Assembly: GCA_026745465.1 (NCBI GenBank)
Contig: JACYXH010000429.1
Coordinates: 4,283,878 to 4,347,877 of the forward strand
Source: Lota lota
Taxonomy: Eukaryota; Chordata; Actinopteri; Gadiformes; Lotidae
DNA: 64,000 nucleotides
Direction: 5' to 3'
The position numbers and the translations under genes are program-made. The notes beneath the pieces are model-generated. The model did no database searches, was not told the origin of the DNA, and saw only the letters and a program-made list of their open reading frames with translations. Below, in pieces: positions 50,771 to 62,616 of this stretch (positions are counted from its first letter, which is position 1; the number at the start of each line of letters is the position of its first letter).

Positions 50771-51588
50771 TCTATGGAGTTTTTTTCATTTTCTTGTGTC
50801 TGGAAAAGATTTTTAGAACTACGCATGTTGATAAATATTGCGATTATTCAAAAATATTGTGGATCCGTCGGATTTCTGTCCGTCCGTCCGTTCATCCGCC
50901 CATCATCTACAGGGTTGGCTGTTAAAGGGGCACGAGTTGAATTGTGTGGTGGAGAAATAAAAAACAATATATGCCGTTTAAAAAAAAAGAGAGCCACTTG
51001 AGCTGATTCATTGGAGAACTGGGTTCTATCTTTTTCTCCCTCCATTTTCCACATGAACCGTTCATTCTTGACAGTTGCATAAGCGGAGGTAGATATCTGT
51101 GATAACACACATTAATACATTAATACATCCCTGTTTGGTGCGGCGACGTCATGACAACTTTAATTCCGCAAATGGATTCCAAAGCGGTGTTTACAAGTAA
51201 CGACCCAATCCTCGACAATGACAGCTCAAACACAACTTCCTCGAAGTAAGTAGGCTAACGTTGCATAATTAAGTCAAACGTACGCTAACGCCGTCTTCTT
51301 GAAAACCCAAAATAAACGATATCATTGCCAAGTTGGTAGAAATGTACTTGTTTGTTGTTTCTCCGTTTATGTGTCATGCGTAGGGGAGCAGAGTGGCAGC
51401 CATGACCAATATTAGTAATAATAATAGTAGGCCACTACAACTATGTCAATTCAAAATAATAACAATAATATGAATCAGATAATGGACCACAAACTGAAGG
51501 AATTCATTGCACTTATTATTGCATTGCCCTGACTTGTCATTCCACTAGATTCTTGCATACATCCTCATTACGTAGGCTGCTCTCTTGC

Positions 51589-51619
51589 AGGCACAGGCAC
51601 AGGCACAGACACAGGCACA

Positions 51620-51685
<66 letters not shown>
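51589..51685 (+). repeat. (CAGGCA)n plus (CA)n compound repeat
   Basis: Hexamer copies of caggca/cagaca for about 32 bases pass into about 65 bases of pure CA. Confidence 0.96.
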
Positions 51686-51687
<2 letters not shown>

Positions 51688-52240
51688 TTTGTTTCCCCAA
51701 TCCTGCTTAGCACTCTTTGCACAAGAGAATAAATCATTATTCATTTTTTCTTTAGAGAGAGTCGTCAGCAGAGCAATCGCCGGGCAAACATCCCTGTTGG
51801 TAAATATGTCAAGCGCCTCAATGGCAGCCCTCAAAATAACATACGGCTGTTTTATTATGACTGTCACATGCGCCACTGCTATTCTCTCACATCTAAAAGC
51901 TCAAAGAGCGTGGGGCGAGCCAGCGTGAAAGAAATACTGTGTGTGTGTGTGTGTCTGCGTTGTTACGTTTGCTTTCGTGTGTGTGCGTGCATGCGTGTGC
52001 GTGTTAAAGGGAGAGAGGCTGGGATGACAGTGGGGGTGATGCATTTGAGGAGGTGTTGGCATCCCATGCAGAAAAGTGTGGAAATCTGCAAAGCGGGAAG
52101 ATTAGCAGGCCGCCTGCTGGGCGGTTGGATGGGTAGAGGAGGAGGAGGAGGAAGAGAGGAGGAGGAGAAGAAGAAGAGGGAGGAGGAGTAGTATCAGAAA
52201 GATTTATAGAATGACCTCTGAGGCAAGGAGAGAAGTTGCC

Positions 52241-52241
<1 letters not shown>

Positions 52242-52321
<80 letters not shown>
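52242..52321 (+). repeat. (GA)n microsatellite
   Basis: Eighty bases of uninterrupted GA. It would lie about 300 bases inside intron 1 if the exon-1 candidate is real. Confidence 0.98.
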
Positions 52322-52325
<4 letters not shown>

Positions 52326-52621
52326 CCGGTAAGAGAGAGCGAGTGGTTGGAGGCAGAGTTGAAGGTGGCGGAGAGGGAGGAGAAGGGAGCGTTGCGGGTG
52401 TGGGGGGTGGGGTGTGTGTGACAGTGCAGGGAGGAGGGTTCATCTGGGAGACAGAACAGAGAGCCGTCCAACGCCAGGTCACCTTCTCTGGAGAGAGCAG
52501 CTGTGAACACCCTGCCCCTGGGAGGAGGGTCACAGTCGAAAAACTCTCTGTGTCCTCCTTGATGAAGCCCCCCCCCCCCAATCCTCAACCCTCCCCTCCC
52601 CTGTCCTCCTGCTGCCTTCAC

Positions 52622-52679
52622 CCAGGACCAGGTCCGCAATAGCAAAGCCAATTAAGAAGCCCAGGAGAGGAGCCGGCAT
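52622..52679 (-). CDS. candidate unc5a exon 1 coding part (signal peptide), uncertain
   Basis: On the minus strand an ATG with a G at -3 opens MPAPLLGFLIGFAIADLVL and then reaches a possible donor CTGG|GTGAAG, leaving one base (phase 1). Exon 2 needs exactly this phase, and the join would make a Gly. The 19 residues form a hydrophobic core followed by A-I-A|D, an acceptable signal-peptidase site, and loosely recall the PALLGIVLAAWLRG stretch of human UNC5A. Against it: no basic residue near the start, an acidic residue soon after the core, a donor of moderate quality, and an open frame that is much longer than this piece. It may be chance. The true first exon may instead lie beyond position 64000. 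Confidence 0.28.
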
Positions 52680-53060
52680 GGCACCACCGGCCACCGGCCA
52701 CCCCCCACCACCCCCCACCCCCCACCCCCCCCGCACGACTCGGCACCCGAGAGGAGCCACAGCTCCTGGTGTAGGGCATACATCACTTGAAACACGCTGA
52801 AAACATTGAAGCAATTACCCGGAAACAAAATCTCCATTCTATACTTCCATTTCCATCAATTGACACACATAAAGTGCTTTTTATGTGTGTTTTTAATTCA
52901 TCCTCAGAGCAAGTATAAGCAACAGCATGAAGATCGCCCAGACACAGTGGTGTACAATAGAGGTCTCCTTAGAGGCTATGGGCTGTACCCGGCTCTCGCC
53001 CTGATACTAAAGGAGCTGTCCTTATTTACACGTCTTCTCATTCATTTTTATTTCTTAATC

Positions 53061-53068
53061 TATTTATA
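53061..53068 (-). promoter_or_regulatory. TATA-like box upstream of the exon-1 candidate
   Basis: The minus strand reads TATAAATA directly after a GC-rich GGCCGGCCGGGA. This is a textbook TATA arrangement about 380 bases before the candidate start codon at 52679. It has meaning only if that exon is real; AT-rich octamers are common in this sequence, so confidence is low. Confidence 0.15.
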
Positions 53069-53307
53069 TCCCGGCCGGCCAAAGCCAAAAGAGTCTCGCT
53101 TCAATTATTAACAACGTGGATTATAACCGGGGCCTTAGCAATGAGGAGGCACTATTAAAAAAGAGGTTGGGCAGGGTTACTCTCGCCCTTCCTTACTTGC
53201 ACAATCGGAAACAGTATTTGCTAACGTTTCTCGTTTTTCAGAAGTGCACTTTAACAGCCCAAAATGTAAAGAGTCCAAATCTTTCTTATTTTATAGCTCA
53301 TTTTTAA

Positions 53308-53308
<1 letters not shown>

Positions 53309-53339
<31 letters not shown>

Positions 53340-53352
53340 TACTACTACTATT
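53309..53352 (+). repeat. (ACT)n trinucleotide repeat
   Basis: About 14 copies of act with one slip near 53340. Confidence 0.95.
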
Positions 53353-55199
53353 GTGAATTGAGTGAGCGACTGGTCTTTTTTCTGGGTCTCAAATATCCCG
53401 GCCTGCATTAGAGGAGAGTTCATGAACTGTTGATATGGGTTCTGCTACCCTCTATTGTGGGTGGCAGACTCTAGCTCTGAACTACTATGCAACTGTCGTC
53501 AGCGTGGATTTGAAATTCACCGGCGATCGATTGCAGTAAAAGCTCTAATCTGATTGTTAAAAGAGCTGATTTGACAAAGCTGTTATCAAACTGATTCAAG
53601 CCCCAATCAATACTGCATTATGTGCCAGTGTCTCTTCTCTTTCACGGCTGTGGCAACTTCTCCAAGGACAAGTGGAGGAATGTCTTTTGCCCCTAAACCT
53701 TTCAAACATTTCCGTCGAGAAATGTAGGGGCCCTACCCGCACCCACACTCTGTACCTAGTTCCACACACACACGGACACACCATAAATACAGAAACGAAA
53801 CATGCACTTTAGAAAAAATGTCCATGTTTTCTTTATCTATGCAAAGCAGCAAAAAGCTCATTATAGTACGTAATTGTTGGAGCATGGAAATAGGAAAACC
53901 ATCTCGTGCAGTTGTTTTTGAATGTTCCACTGTCAACATGAACGGTAGCGTATTGAAATAAGATGGGGGGGGAAACAACTCCTCAGTGTATGTTTGGCAG
54001 GGTAGGGTAATGAACCATAAAGAGATGTGTTGTTCCACTGAAAGGATCATTTCTCAGAGAGAACGAAAAACATGCATGAAAACCCGACCCGACTCCAGCT
54101 ACGTTCTCTCTCCTCTCTTCAGTCGTAGCTGAGTATTCATGCCGCACATGTATTCGCTAAATAGCAAATATGTTGATTGCCAGCAGCTGAAGACACTTAT
54201 CTCCCGTAGAGACAGCGACTGTGGCAGAGTCCCCCACATACCAAAACCAGGAAGCACTCCATCCTAGCGATGCCTAGCAGTGGGGACACACAGCTATCTA
54301 AGCCACCAATGTATAACAGATAAAATGGGTGATATCGGAAGAGATTGTGAAAATATTAATAGCCAATGAATAATTTTAAATATACATATTTTAGTCACAT
54401 GCAGCTTTGCTTATGTGATAAGATCACTGGTCAAAGAAAAATCTATATCTGTATTGCCCTGTAGCAGCCTATGAGTATCCGCATTGGTATCAGCCAAAAC
54501 ATTTTATATCGGTACATCCCTACTTAAGTGACCCAAACATCGGAGCCAGAGCAACAAACTGTGGCCAACATTGCAATGTTACAAGGGTAAGCACAAGAAG
54601 GTGCACAAGAGGACCTCTGGGCTAAACTGTGTTCATTAGCGACGGCAATGCAAAATGAATGGGCCTACTAAGTTATTCTGCAAGCATCTAAATAGGAGAA
54701 CAGGCTGGAATCTGGGGGTAGCTGGAGCCTTATGCTTTTCTGGGCAGTGATGGCCAATTAAGGCCCCTCTCTGATGAGTCTTACACAGCCACAGCAAGCA
54801 ATTAGGAGAGCAGGAGCGTCTGCTCATTACGGCAACAGACTACGGAGCATTGTTCTGTGAAATACAGCCCTAAAGCTAAAAGATTCTCATAATACAAGAT
54901 GTCATGGCTTTTTCTTTCTTTTTTCAGAAGAAGAAAAGTGAGAGTCAAGTTCAAGTATTATTTTAATGGGACGGCTGACACACATACACATAAAACAAAT
55001 AAAAACACACGTGTGAAGATTAATTTTCCAGTTGCCACAAATCTTCCCACAAGTAGGCCGGGGCATATTTAAAGTGACATTGAAGGCTGTGCTTTTTAAA
55101 GAAACTAATATGAGGACTGAAATTAACATGGCCTCTTAAAATCTATATTCACCATAGAAATATTGAACACTAATTTACTCTTTAAATGTCAAACAATGT

Positions 55200-55375
55200 T
55201 TTATAAACGTTGACTTTATCAGCCTAACCTGTCCTTCCTGATTAGAATGGATTTTGTCAACGTGATAGTGATCAACCTTGAATGATGTGTCACATGCTGA
55301 TGCATCAGAGAGGACATTGTCATTTGATTGACAGCTTTCTGCCTGCGGTATTGATTAGTGTTCACAGCCAGGAGC
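55200..55375. promoter_or_regulatory. possible regulatory block with a PBX-MEIS composite site
   Basis: TGATTGACAG at 55325-55334 is an exact match to the PBX-MEIS composite motif. It is surrounded by repeat-free sequence with further TALE or homeodomain-like words (cctgattaga, tattgatta, tgatgcatca). The motif itself is directly visible; enhancer function is inference. Confidence 0.3.
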
Positions 55376-56064
55376 GGGCAGCACAATGAGGTATCAGAAC
55401 AATATAGAGATCCAGTATTGACTCAGAAGCCGACGGAAGGAATGATTCTAAGAAGAACAATAGGTTGGCCAAGAAAAAGCATGTGCGCTGAACATCATGG
55501 TAGCTCTTCTCCCCTCCAAGAGTGACAGTAGAATACACTTGATGTGACAAAGGGTATTTTGTTAAATATCTACATGGATATAAGTACCACTGATGAAGCA
55601 ACCTACGCTGAACAACAACAAAACAACAGAGTAATGGTGCATTTACACGTCAAGAAAGATTTTTGACTGATGGCTAAAAATGGCAGGCACTGCCATGAAA
55701 TTATTTATTTATTTACGTTTTTCAGTGTATAATTAATTCAGAAATATGTGCTTGCTCATCTCCGGGTAATGACAAAAAGAGTGAAGGGAACGGTCCAGAG
55801 TTGTAGGCAGACTCCATGGGCGTGGAGCAGTAGAGTGTGGGATGGTGCACACCACGGGAGACAAAGAAAAAAAAAACATGCTGGCAATATGGCTGCAGAG
55901 TGGAGGCACCCAGCAGGAAGGGGTTGGTATCCTTCTGTTCAGACCGATGCCCTGGTGTGATATCAAACCCATTGTCTGAAAAAAAAGTCCAACAGAAGGA
56001 CTTCATTAGGAGAGTTGAAAAGGCACGTCGAGGATATGGGCTGGTCTAGCTCAACTCCTCCAGG

Positions 56065-56164
<100 letters not shown>

Positions 56165-56601
56165 GGATCAACTGGTGAGGCTGTGAGAGTTTTCAGAGGG
56201 ATGGAGGATCAATCACAAGACTGATCACTGGGGGATGGGGGCGGTGGTGATCGGTGCGTGCAACAGCTTACCATAGGGTGACGCATAAAGGGAATAGGCT
56301 CCATTGTGGTTTATTCTTTTTTTTTCCTTCACAAAACAAACAGAACAAGCTGAGGGGAATAAAAGACTGGCTCTGTGATCAGGCCCGGGCAACACATCTT
56401 GCTGAGGCATTTTATCTCAATGAATCCTTTGATTGGACAAGAGGATCTAATATGTCCAGTGAGAGAGTAGAGGAAAGTGGCTTATTCTCCAAGAATACTG
56501 GAAATCTTGCCTGGCAGAGATGTGTAACACGGGGGGTTTCTGACTAATATCATGTGGTCACACACACGCACATGCATACAACAGAAGTGCATGCATGCGA
56601 G

Positions 56602-56603
<2 letters not shown>

Positions 56604-56651
<48 letters not shown>
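56604..56651 (+). repeat. (CA)n microsatellite
   Basis: Forty-eight bases of CA. Confidence 0.97.
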
Positions 56652-56654
<3 letters not shown>

Positions 56655-59600
56655 CAAGAGAGCGAAAGATAACTGTTATGCAAATAGCTTATCAATTAGC
56701 TTACAAAAAATAAAAGAGTGAACCATCCATATTGGCAATTGTACTTTGACACCTCTACCGCACTTGCTAAGGGCTTAATACCAAAGCTGAACAAAATCTT
56801 TTTAATTTCTATACTCATTCAATTATTCTGTTTCTTTCAACCTTATCCTATTGAGTAGGTTCGCCTTAACAACAGCACAACACTTAAAGACGAATGACAG
56901 GCGAGACATTGAGATACAAGTGATCAAGCTGGTCTTCATGACGGCAAATAACTGTATGCCTTCAGGTTTGAGATGCTTCGCAGTATGTTGTATTCATTGT
57001 GATAATGTTCATGTGTGCGTCCACATGGAATTAGGCAGACGGCAGACAGCAGATGGACAACACCTTCTGGACGGCACGGGAAAAACAAACAAACAGTCCG
57101 ACGGAATGGCAGGACGGCAAAGCAAAACATGCATGACGAAATGTTGCTATGGTGATGTATTGTTTACAAAGAATGGAATTCAATATGTTAATTACAATTA
57201 TTTCGTGTTGATTCTTTAATGTAATTATTAGAGCAATTAAAATCCAAAATGATTAGCTTCTCATTGTCCAGATCTCCGGTGTTTTTTCCTCGTCTGAGGG
57301 AGCTACGTAGCATCCGGTTGTAAATTCCATCGTGGAGGATGGCAAAAAGTTACAGTATTTTTTACTTGGGACGGCAATGCCGTCTACCGTTAATGTTGCA
57401 GGTATTTTCTGCTGGCCTCACCTAATTATACCGTTCTGCTCTCATCCACTAAAATGATATCCGGTTTGCCCTCTACCTGAATACAAATGATTGTGAAAAT
57501 CTGATTCAACCTACTGACCAGCCGACCAACCAACCACATGACCTTGATCTGATGAGAATTACATTCTGGCAAACTGCTACGCAATTTCCCTTTAAACAAG
57601 AACATGCTAATGCTTACCCAATGACCTCATTCATTCCCTGAATCGATTCCGTAACACATGTGGTAATTAGTTAATTACTCATATCAAACAAGATTAGTCC
57701 TACTAAATCTATTCTGCCATTTCAGAAACATAATTATCACCAGGAACAGAGGGGAGGGAAAACTCAACGGGTTCAGGTATTTATTTTCAAATAAAATTAT
57801 CATTGGAAAAAAAATCACTTCCTCCAACACAGCCAGGACCACCATCTCCATCTCCATCACCATCTCATCACCAACACTGCTAGCATTCTGCCCCACTAAA
57901 TCTATGGAACACAGATTTCGTGTCCACTATATATTAATAATTGAAGAAGCCACACGATTCTCAACTGCAATCGTCAACCCTTTGGACGCAGTAAAACATA
58001 CGTAGCTAAGCACTTCGGTCCGTGTCACTCTCTTTGTACTCTACTACTGGCAGCGCACCCTTTTTTTTTACTTAATCATCTCTGTGTCAGCCAAACATCT
58101 GAGGAGTGGCCATGTTTTTTCCCACCCCCCACGACACCATGACCACAGTGGTATCTGCTTTGCCGGATACACAAGATACAGTCCCTGGGCACCGGAGCGA
58201 GCAGGAATATTCAGGAGGCGGTAAAGGCACAGGGGCCTTCCTCTCAGAAGGCCCCCTCTTCTTCTTCTTCAGACTGGCTTTCTTTCAGCGCCGAATCGCT
58301 TGAAGCCTCCACGCCACTGGGAGGATAATTACATTGCACCTCAAAGTGCAAATCTGGAAGCCTCCCCACACTCACACACACAAACACACAAACCTTTATC
58401 TCAGGATTGGCCAAGTTCGGTGTGCACTTCAGTGCACATGTCCATGTATTGTTATTTATTTGTATTTTTAAACCCAGAATCCCCCCCCGGACACTCCCAC
58501 AGACACATATTCTCTATGAGCATGTCTATGGTATTTCCTCCCCACAGTCTCTCCTACTGACTAAATTTGATCCCATTCCAGATGTCTCTCACCTGTAGAC
58601 CCCCCACCACCTCATCCAATGTGCCATCTGCACTCCCACGCTCCACCGCCACCGTCCCCATGCCAACCACGTAATCATTGACAGGAAGCCTTCCATGGGT
58701 CACGGAGCCCTCTAAACATTTACATGCCATTAGGTTGGGTTGATGGAGTCCGCCTGCCCCTTGACGCAACCCCGTTCACGTGCGGGGCAGACCTCTGTTT
58801 GGGGCCGTCTGTAGAAGGAACAGCTTGAAGGGAACGTTGGTTCAGAAAGTGGAAGCGGAGGAAGTAGTCAGGTTGGCTCTTCAGCTGCTGTCTATCTGCA
58901 ACCCCCAGTGGCTCAGCACGGTGCGTTGAGACTATGGTGAGTGATGTTTCGCAAGATCAACTCATTGTTGCTCTTCAGTTTTTAATTGATTTTGCTCTGT
59001 ACGATTTTAGTATGAAAGCAATGTGAGGCATGTAGATCCTTTACATAAGTAACATTAACATCATCAATTACATCTGATCACTAAATCAAACATAAATACC
59101 TGGAATCCCTATAATGTGTCCTCCATGACTGTTAGACACACATTTAGATGCTGCCTGTGTTGTGCCACTTAGCAATTCAGTTCCATTCACTTGCTTTTGT
59201 ATAAACAAATACTGTTGATGTTGACAAATACATTGATGGATTCACACAACTGATTCCCTGACATGTGTATCAATTATGATCAAGTTAATTGCAGGTATAA
59301 ATGACTATTGCTGAATTAATTGGGTATTTTTATACATGTCATTGTCAGCAGGAAAAGTAGGTGAAACTTAGTCTCATTGTTTACTGGTGGGAATCAGACA
59401 CTGGACTTTCTTCGTGGCCACTGACTGGAATTTGAAATGAAAGCACCCTTTTGCAAAATATATTTTAATTGACAGTTAAACCTTTACTTGACCGCTCTTG
59501 TATGATCTTAGCTGAGATAAAAGATAGTTTGCTGCCTTTTTCCTTTTGGAGGCATGCTATTGGCTTATAGATATCATTTTTAAATAGCCCTATTCAAACA

Positions 59601-60390
59601 AAAAAAAATGTTCTATGTCTAGAGCAAGAATCCCTATATAATACCGTTTTATGGATATTCTCTAGACTCAACACTCCTTTGTCAAAATAATTGAATAGTT
59701 TAGAGTTTGCATTTTTCTACCTACACCTATAGTTTTGTAGACGTGGTCCGATTCAGGTTTTGAAGTTGTCCACACAGGCCTTTGTTAAAACCAGACCAAC
59801 AAACGTCAGCAGGTCAAACCTCAAAGCCCAATCGTTCATCCGTTAGAAAGAAGTGGACAAATACCTTCCTGATCGCAGACTGTTTGGACAAACAACAACA
59901 GATAGCTGCCACCGCAGATGTATTATTATGCAGTACGGACCGTGGAGACTGCGTGTTGTCAGAAGAAGTTGTTGCTTCACACAACCCAAAGGAGAAGTGG
60001 GGCTACGAGAGGGCACCGGTGGACCAGATGGTCCCTAATGAGAGCCTGTGTAGTTTCAAAAGTACACTATTGAATGCGAGGGAGGCACTCGCTCTTTGGG
60101 GTAGAAGCTGTGAGGTTTGGATTTCCACCTTCAGAACCCACAATGCACTGTATATTTCGGTGTGATCTCTACAGTGAGCTTGGTCTATTTCTTCGAAAGC
60201 GGACTGAAACCGAACCGTGGTCTGCTTGGATTAAATTAGTTTTTCTTTCTCAAGTGGACCATGGTTCAGTTATTTCGGGCTTCGCCAGAGTTTGAATCTT
60301 CTCAACTCCCAAGAGAAACTAAATGAGCGGTCAAAATACCCCATAGTTTAATTATAAAAGAAGACCAAATAGGTTAAAGGTTCTAAATTT

Positions 60391-60451
60391 TTATAACCCT
60401 TCTGGTGGTTATAAAGCATCCTCTCCCCCCTTACAGTGGGGGGAGAGGATG
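60391..60451 (+). repeat. pair of adjacent perfect hairpins
   Basis: TTATAACC...GGTTATAA (60391-60414, 8-base arms) is followed after two bases by CATCCTCTCCCCCC-TTACAGT-GGGGGGAGAGGATG (60417-60451, perfect 14-base arms, 7-base loop). Confidence 0.93.
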
Positions 60452-61300
60452 ATTTTTCAAATGTAGCCATTAACTCCAATGTTTGCAAAGGTTTATGGAG
60501 CCTATAGACTCTATACTACAGAAATAAACATGAAACATGACTAGTAACAACTGACTGCATGGTGAATGGTATGCACAGCAGGTGTTTACCAAAGGTTATG
60601 GCCCCCTGCAGATGCAGTGCATTAAAAACAGATAGTGATGATCATCATTACTATTTTCTTCTTTACCATTTAGATAATTTACTCCCATGTGTCCAGCAAA
60701 ATGACCTTTACCATCAATCAGCGCAAGCGCTAATTTGAGCATCCGGGTTAAGTTAAACTCACAGGGGTTCTCTTGACCCAATAACAGCTCTAAACTCAAA
60801 CCCTTGAACCGGTTCCAGCAGCTTAGAGGAGCCCTACCGAGGTTCCCGATCCTTAATTTCTCTCCCCGGGACAGGCGCATTATCGTCCGGAAAGACCTGG
60901 GTAAGTGTTTGTGCACAGAGGCTGTGCCGGATCATACTCCCAGCCCTGAGAGGGTTTCTGATTTACGAGTTTGCATTTTCTGACCATAGACTGCAATACA
61001 TGCACAGCAAACAGCAGGTAAACAAAGTCCCCGGCGGTGGCCATTTTGTTTGTTTTTGTTTGTGTCCAGAGAAGGCCAGGGTTATGCATGGACGCGCTTA
61101 TGCCTATGAATTGTGATCTTCTCAAATCCCAAACATTCACTGATTTAGTAGGGCATGTTATTCAGAGTTACCTAAAATACGTATATGACTGTGGGAGACA
61201 AAAGCTTGGAAGGATGTATCAATAAATCAATATGTTTTCCAGTATGGGTTTTGTAAATCTGTGATCCTACACTGCCCACTTGCTGTTAGCATTTTGTCCT

Positions 61301-61301
<1 letters not shown>

Positions 61302-61352
<51 letters not shown>
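61302..61352 (+). repeat. (GT)n microsatellite
   Basis: About 51 bases of GT. Confidence 0.97.
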
Positions 61353-61353
<1 letters not shown>

Positions 61354-62129
61354 CCTGCATGCGTGTGTTGCCAAAAGACTGAAGACAAATGTTTGAAGCT
61401 TGTTCCAAAAGAGCAAGGCATACATCATCAATATTCCCTCAAAATACATTTTAAATCAGATTGAGTTTCTGAAAAAGAACACATCTGTACAATAAGAATA
61501 ATAAAACACATTTAAAATAAGTACTTTAACAAAATTAAAGACTTTATTGGGATGGGTAGTGACATTGCGATTGCTCCTCTTCTTTCAATTTGAAACCCAG
61601 AGAAGGTGCTAAACGGCTTGCTTGATAATTCACAGGAGCCTCAAAAGCAGGAGAAGGAAGGAGGGGGAGGTTTGCTCCAGATCCTAGGCTGATTGAAATA
61701 TGCTTCTCATTAGTCCCTATTCACAGAATACATGAATCACACCGTGTCAGAAGCTGACAGTTGCCTTACCTGTAAAATGGTCCTTCTTATTAATGGACAG
61801 ATAGCCTAACTATTGTACAGAGGAAAATGGCTCAATCCATTACCACTTTCATATGTATGCAAATCAAGTGCTATAATTGTATTTCCATAAATCTCTGACA
61901 TGTCATTTTATTTAGTGCGTAGCACAATAGTATATATAATTTAGAAATAATTATTATGGTAAAGCATCATAGCCTATGTAAAAGGCTATGAATGGTGTCA
62001 ATGGCCAATGGTGATACGATTTAAATTATCTTATTAGCTAATATATATTTAACACCTTATAATTATAAAAATGTGATTGATACATTATAACAAAGTTAGC
62101 AAACAGAAATTTAAGAAATCCAGCAAATA

Positions 62130-62215
62130 TCACCAAGTTCAAGTTCAAGTCAAAGCCATTTATTGTTGGATGCATAGAACCACACAGAGTCAAACTGGGC
62201 ACTATAATTCTTACG
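62130..62215. mobile_element. possible retroelement tail fragment
   Basis: aagttcaagttcaagtcaaa and gccatttattgttggatgca resemble the widespread fish repeat end with tcaagtcaa...tttattgtc. A similar phrase (gtcaagttcaagtattattt) occurs near 54945. Short and diverged; the family is not assigned. Confidence 0.3.
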
Positions 62216-62319
62216 ACAAGTCACCGGCAACCAATGATTACTATTGATTCAAATCGTGATTGGCAAAATGCAGACTATAAAGCCTCCTAGCTGACAGACC
62301 AGGGAAGTGAACAACTGAA

Positions 62320-62342
62320 ACAACAACAACAACAACAACAAC
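62320..62342 (+). repeat. (CAA)n trinucleotide repeat
   Basis: Seven to eight copies of caa. Confidence 0.93.
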
Positions 62343-62560
62343 TTCGATGTGGAACCTTAAGAAGTCTTACAAAAGGTTGTTAATGGCCTCGCCCTCCTTC
62401 TCAAAAAGTTTTCCCATTAATCTTTTCACGGAATCAGTGAAGAAAAGTGTGTGCTTTTTTGCACCACATGCAAACGGCTACTTGACACATCTTGCATGTA
62501 TTTCTCCCCGGGCAAATGGAATTGAACACTGCTGAAAATGTAATCTTAAAAAAAGGAGAT

Positions 62561-62616
62561 AAGCAGAGATGGGTATGAGAGCAGGAATAAGCAGAGATGG
62601 GTATGAGAGCAGGAAT
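62561..62616 (+). repeat. 28-bp tandem duplication
   Basis: aagcagagatgggtatgaga plus gcaggaat occurs twice in direct succession without a mismatch, which points to a recent duplication. Confidence 0.95.

Noticed and set aside
52004-52651. 215-codon minus-strand frame and overlapping plus-strand frames
   Set aside because: The core is the (GA)n array and purine-rich flank. Only the short signal-peptide-like piece at 52622-52679, in another frame, was kept as a weak candidate.
59782-60165. 127-codon plus-strand frame without obvious repeats
   Set aside because: It lies within sequence resembling a degraded transposon and has no recognisable transposase or other domain, so it is not called as a gene.
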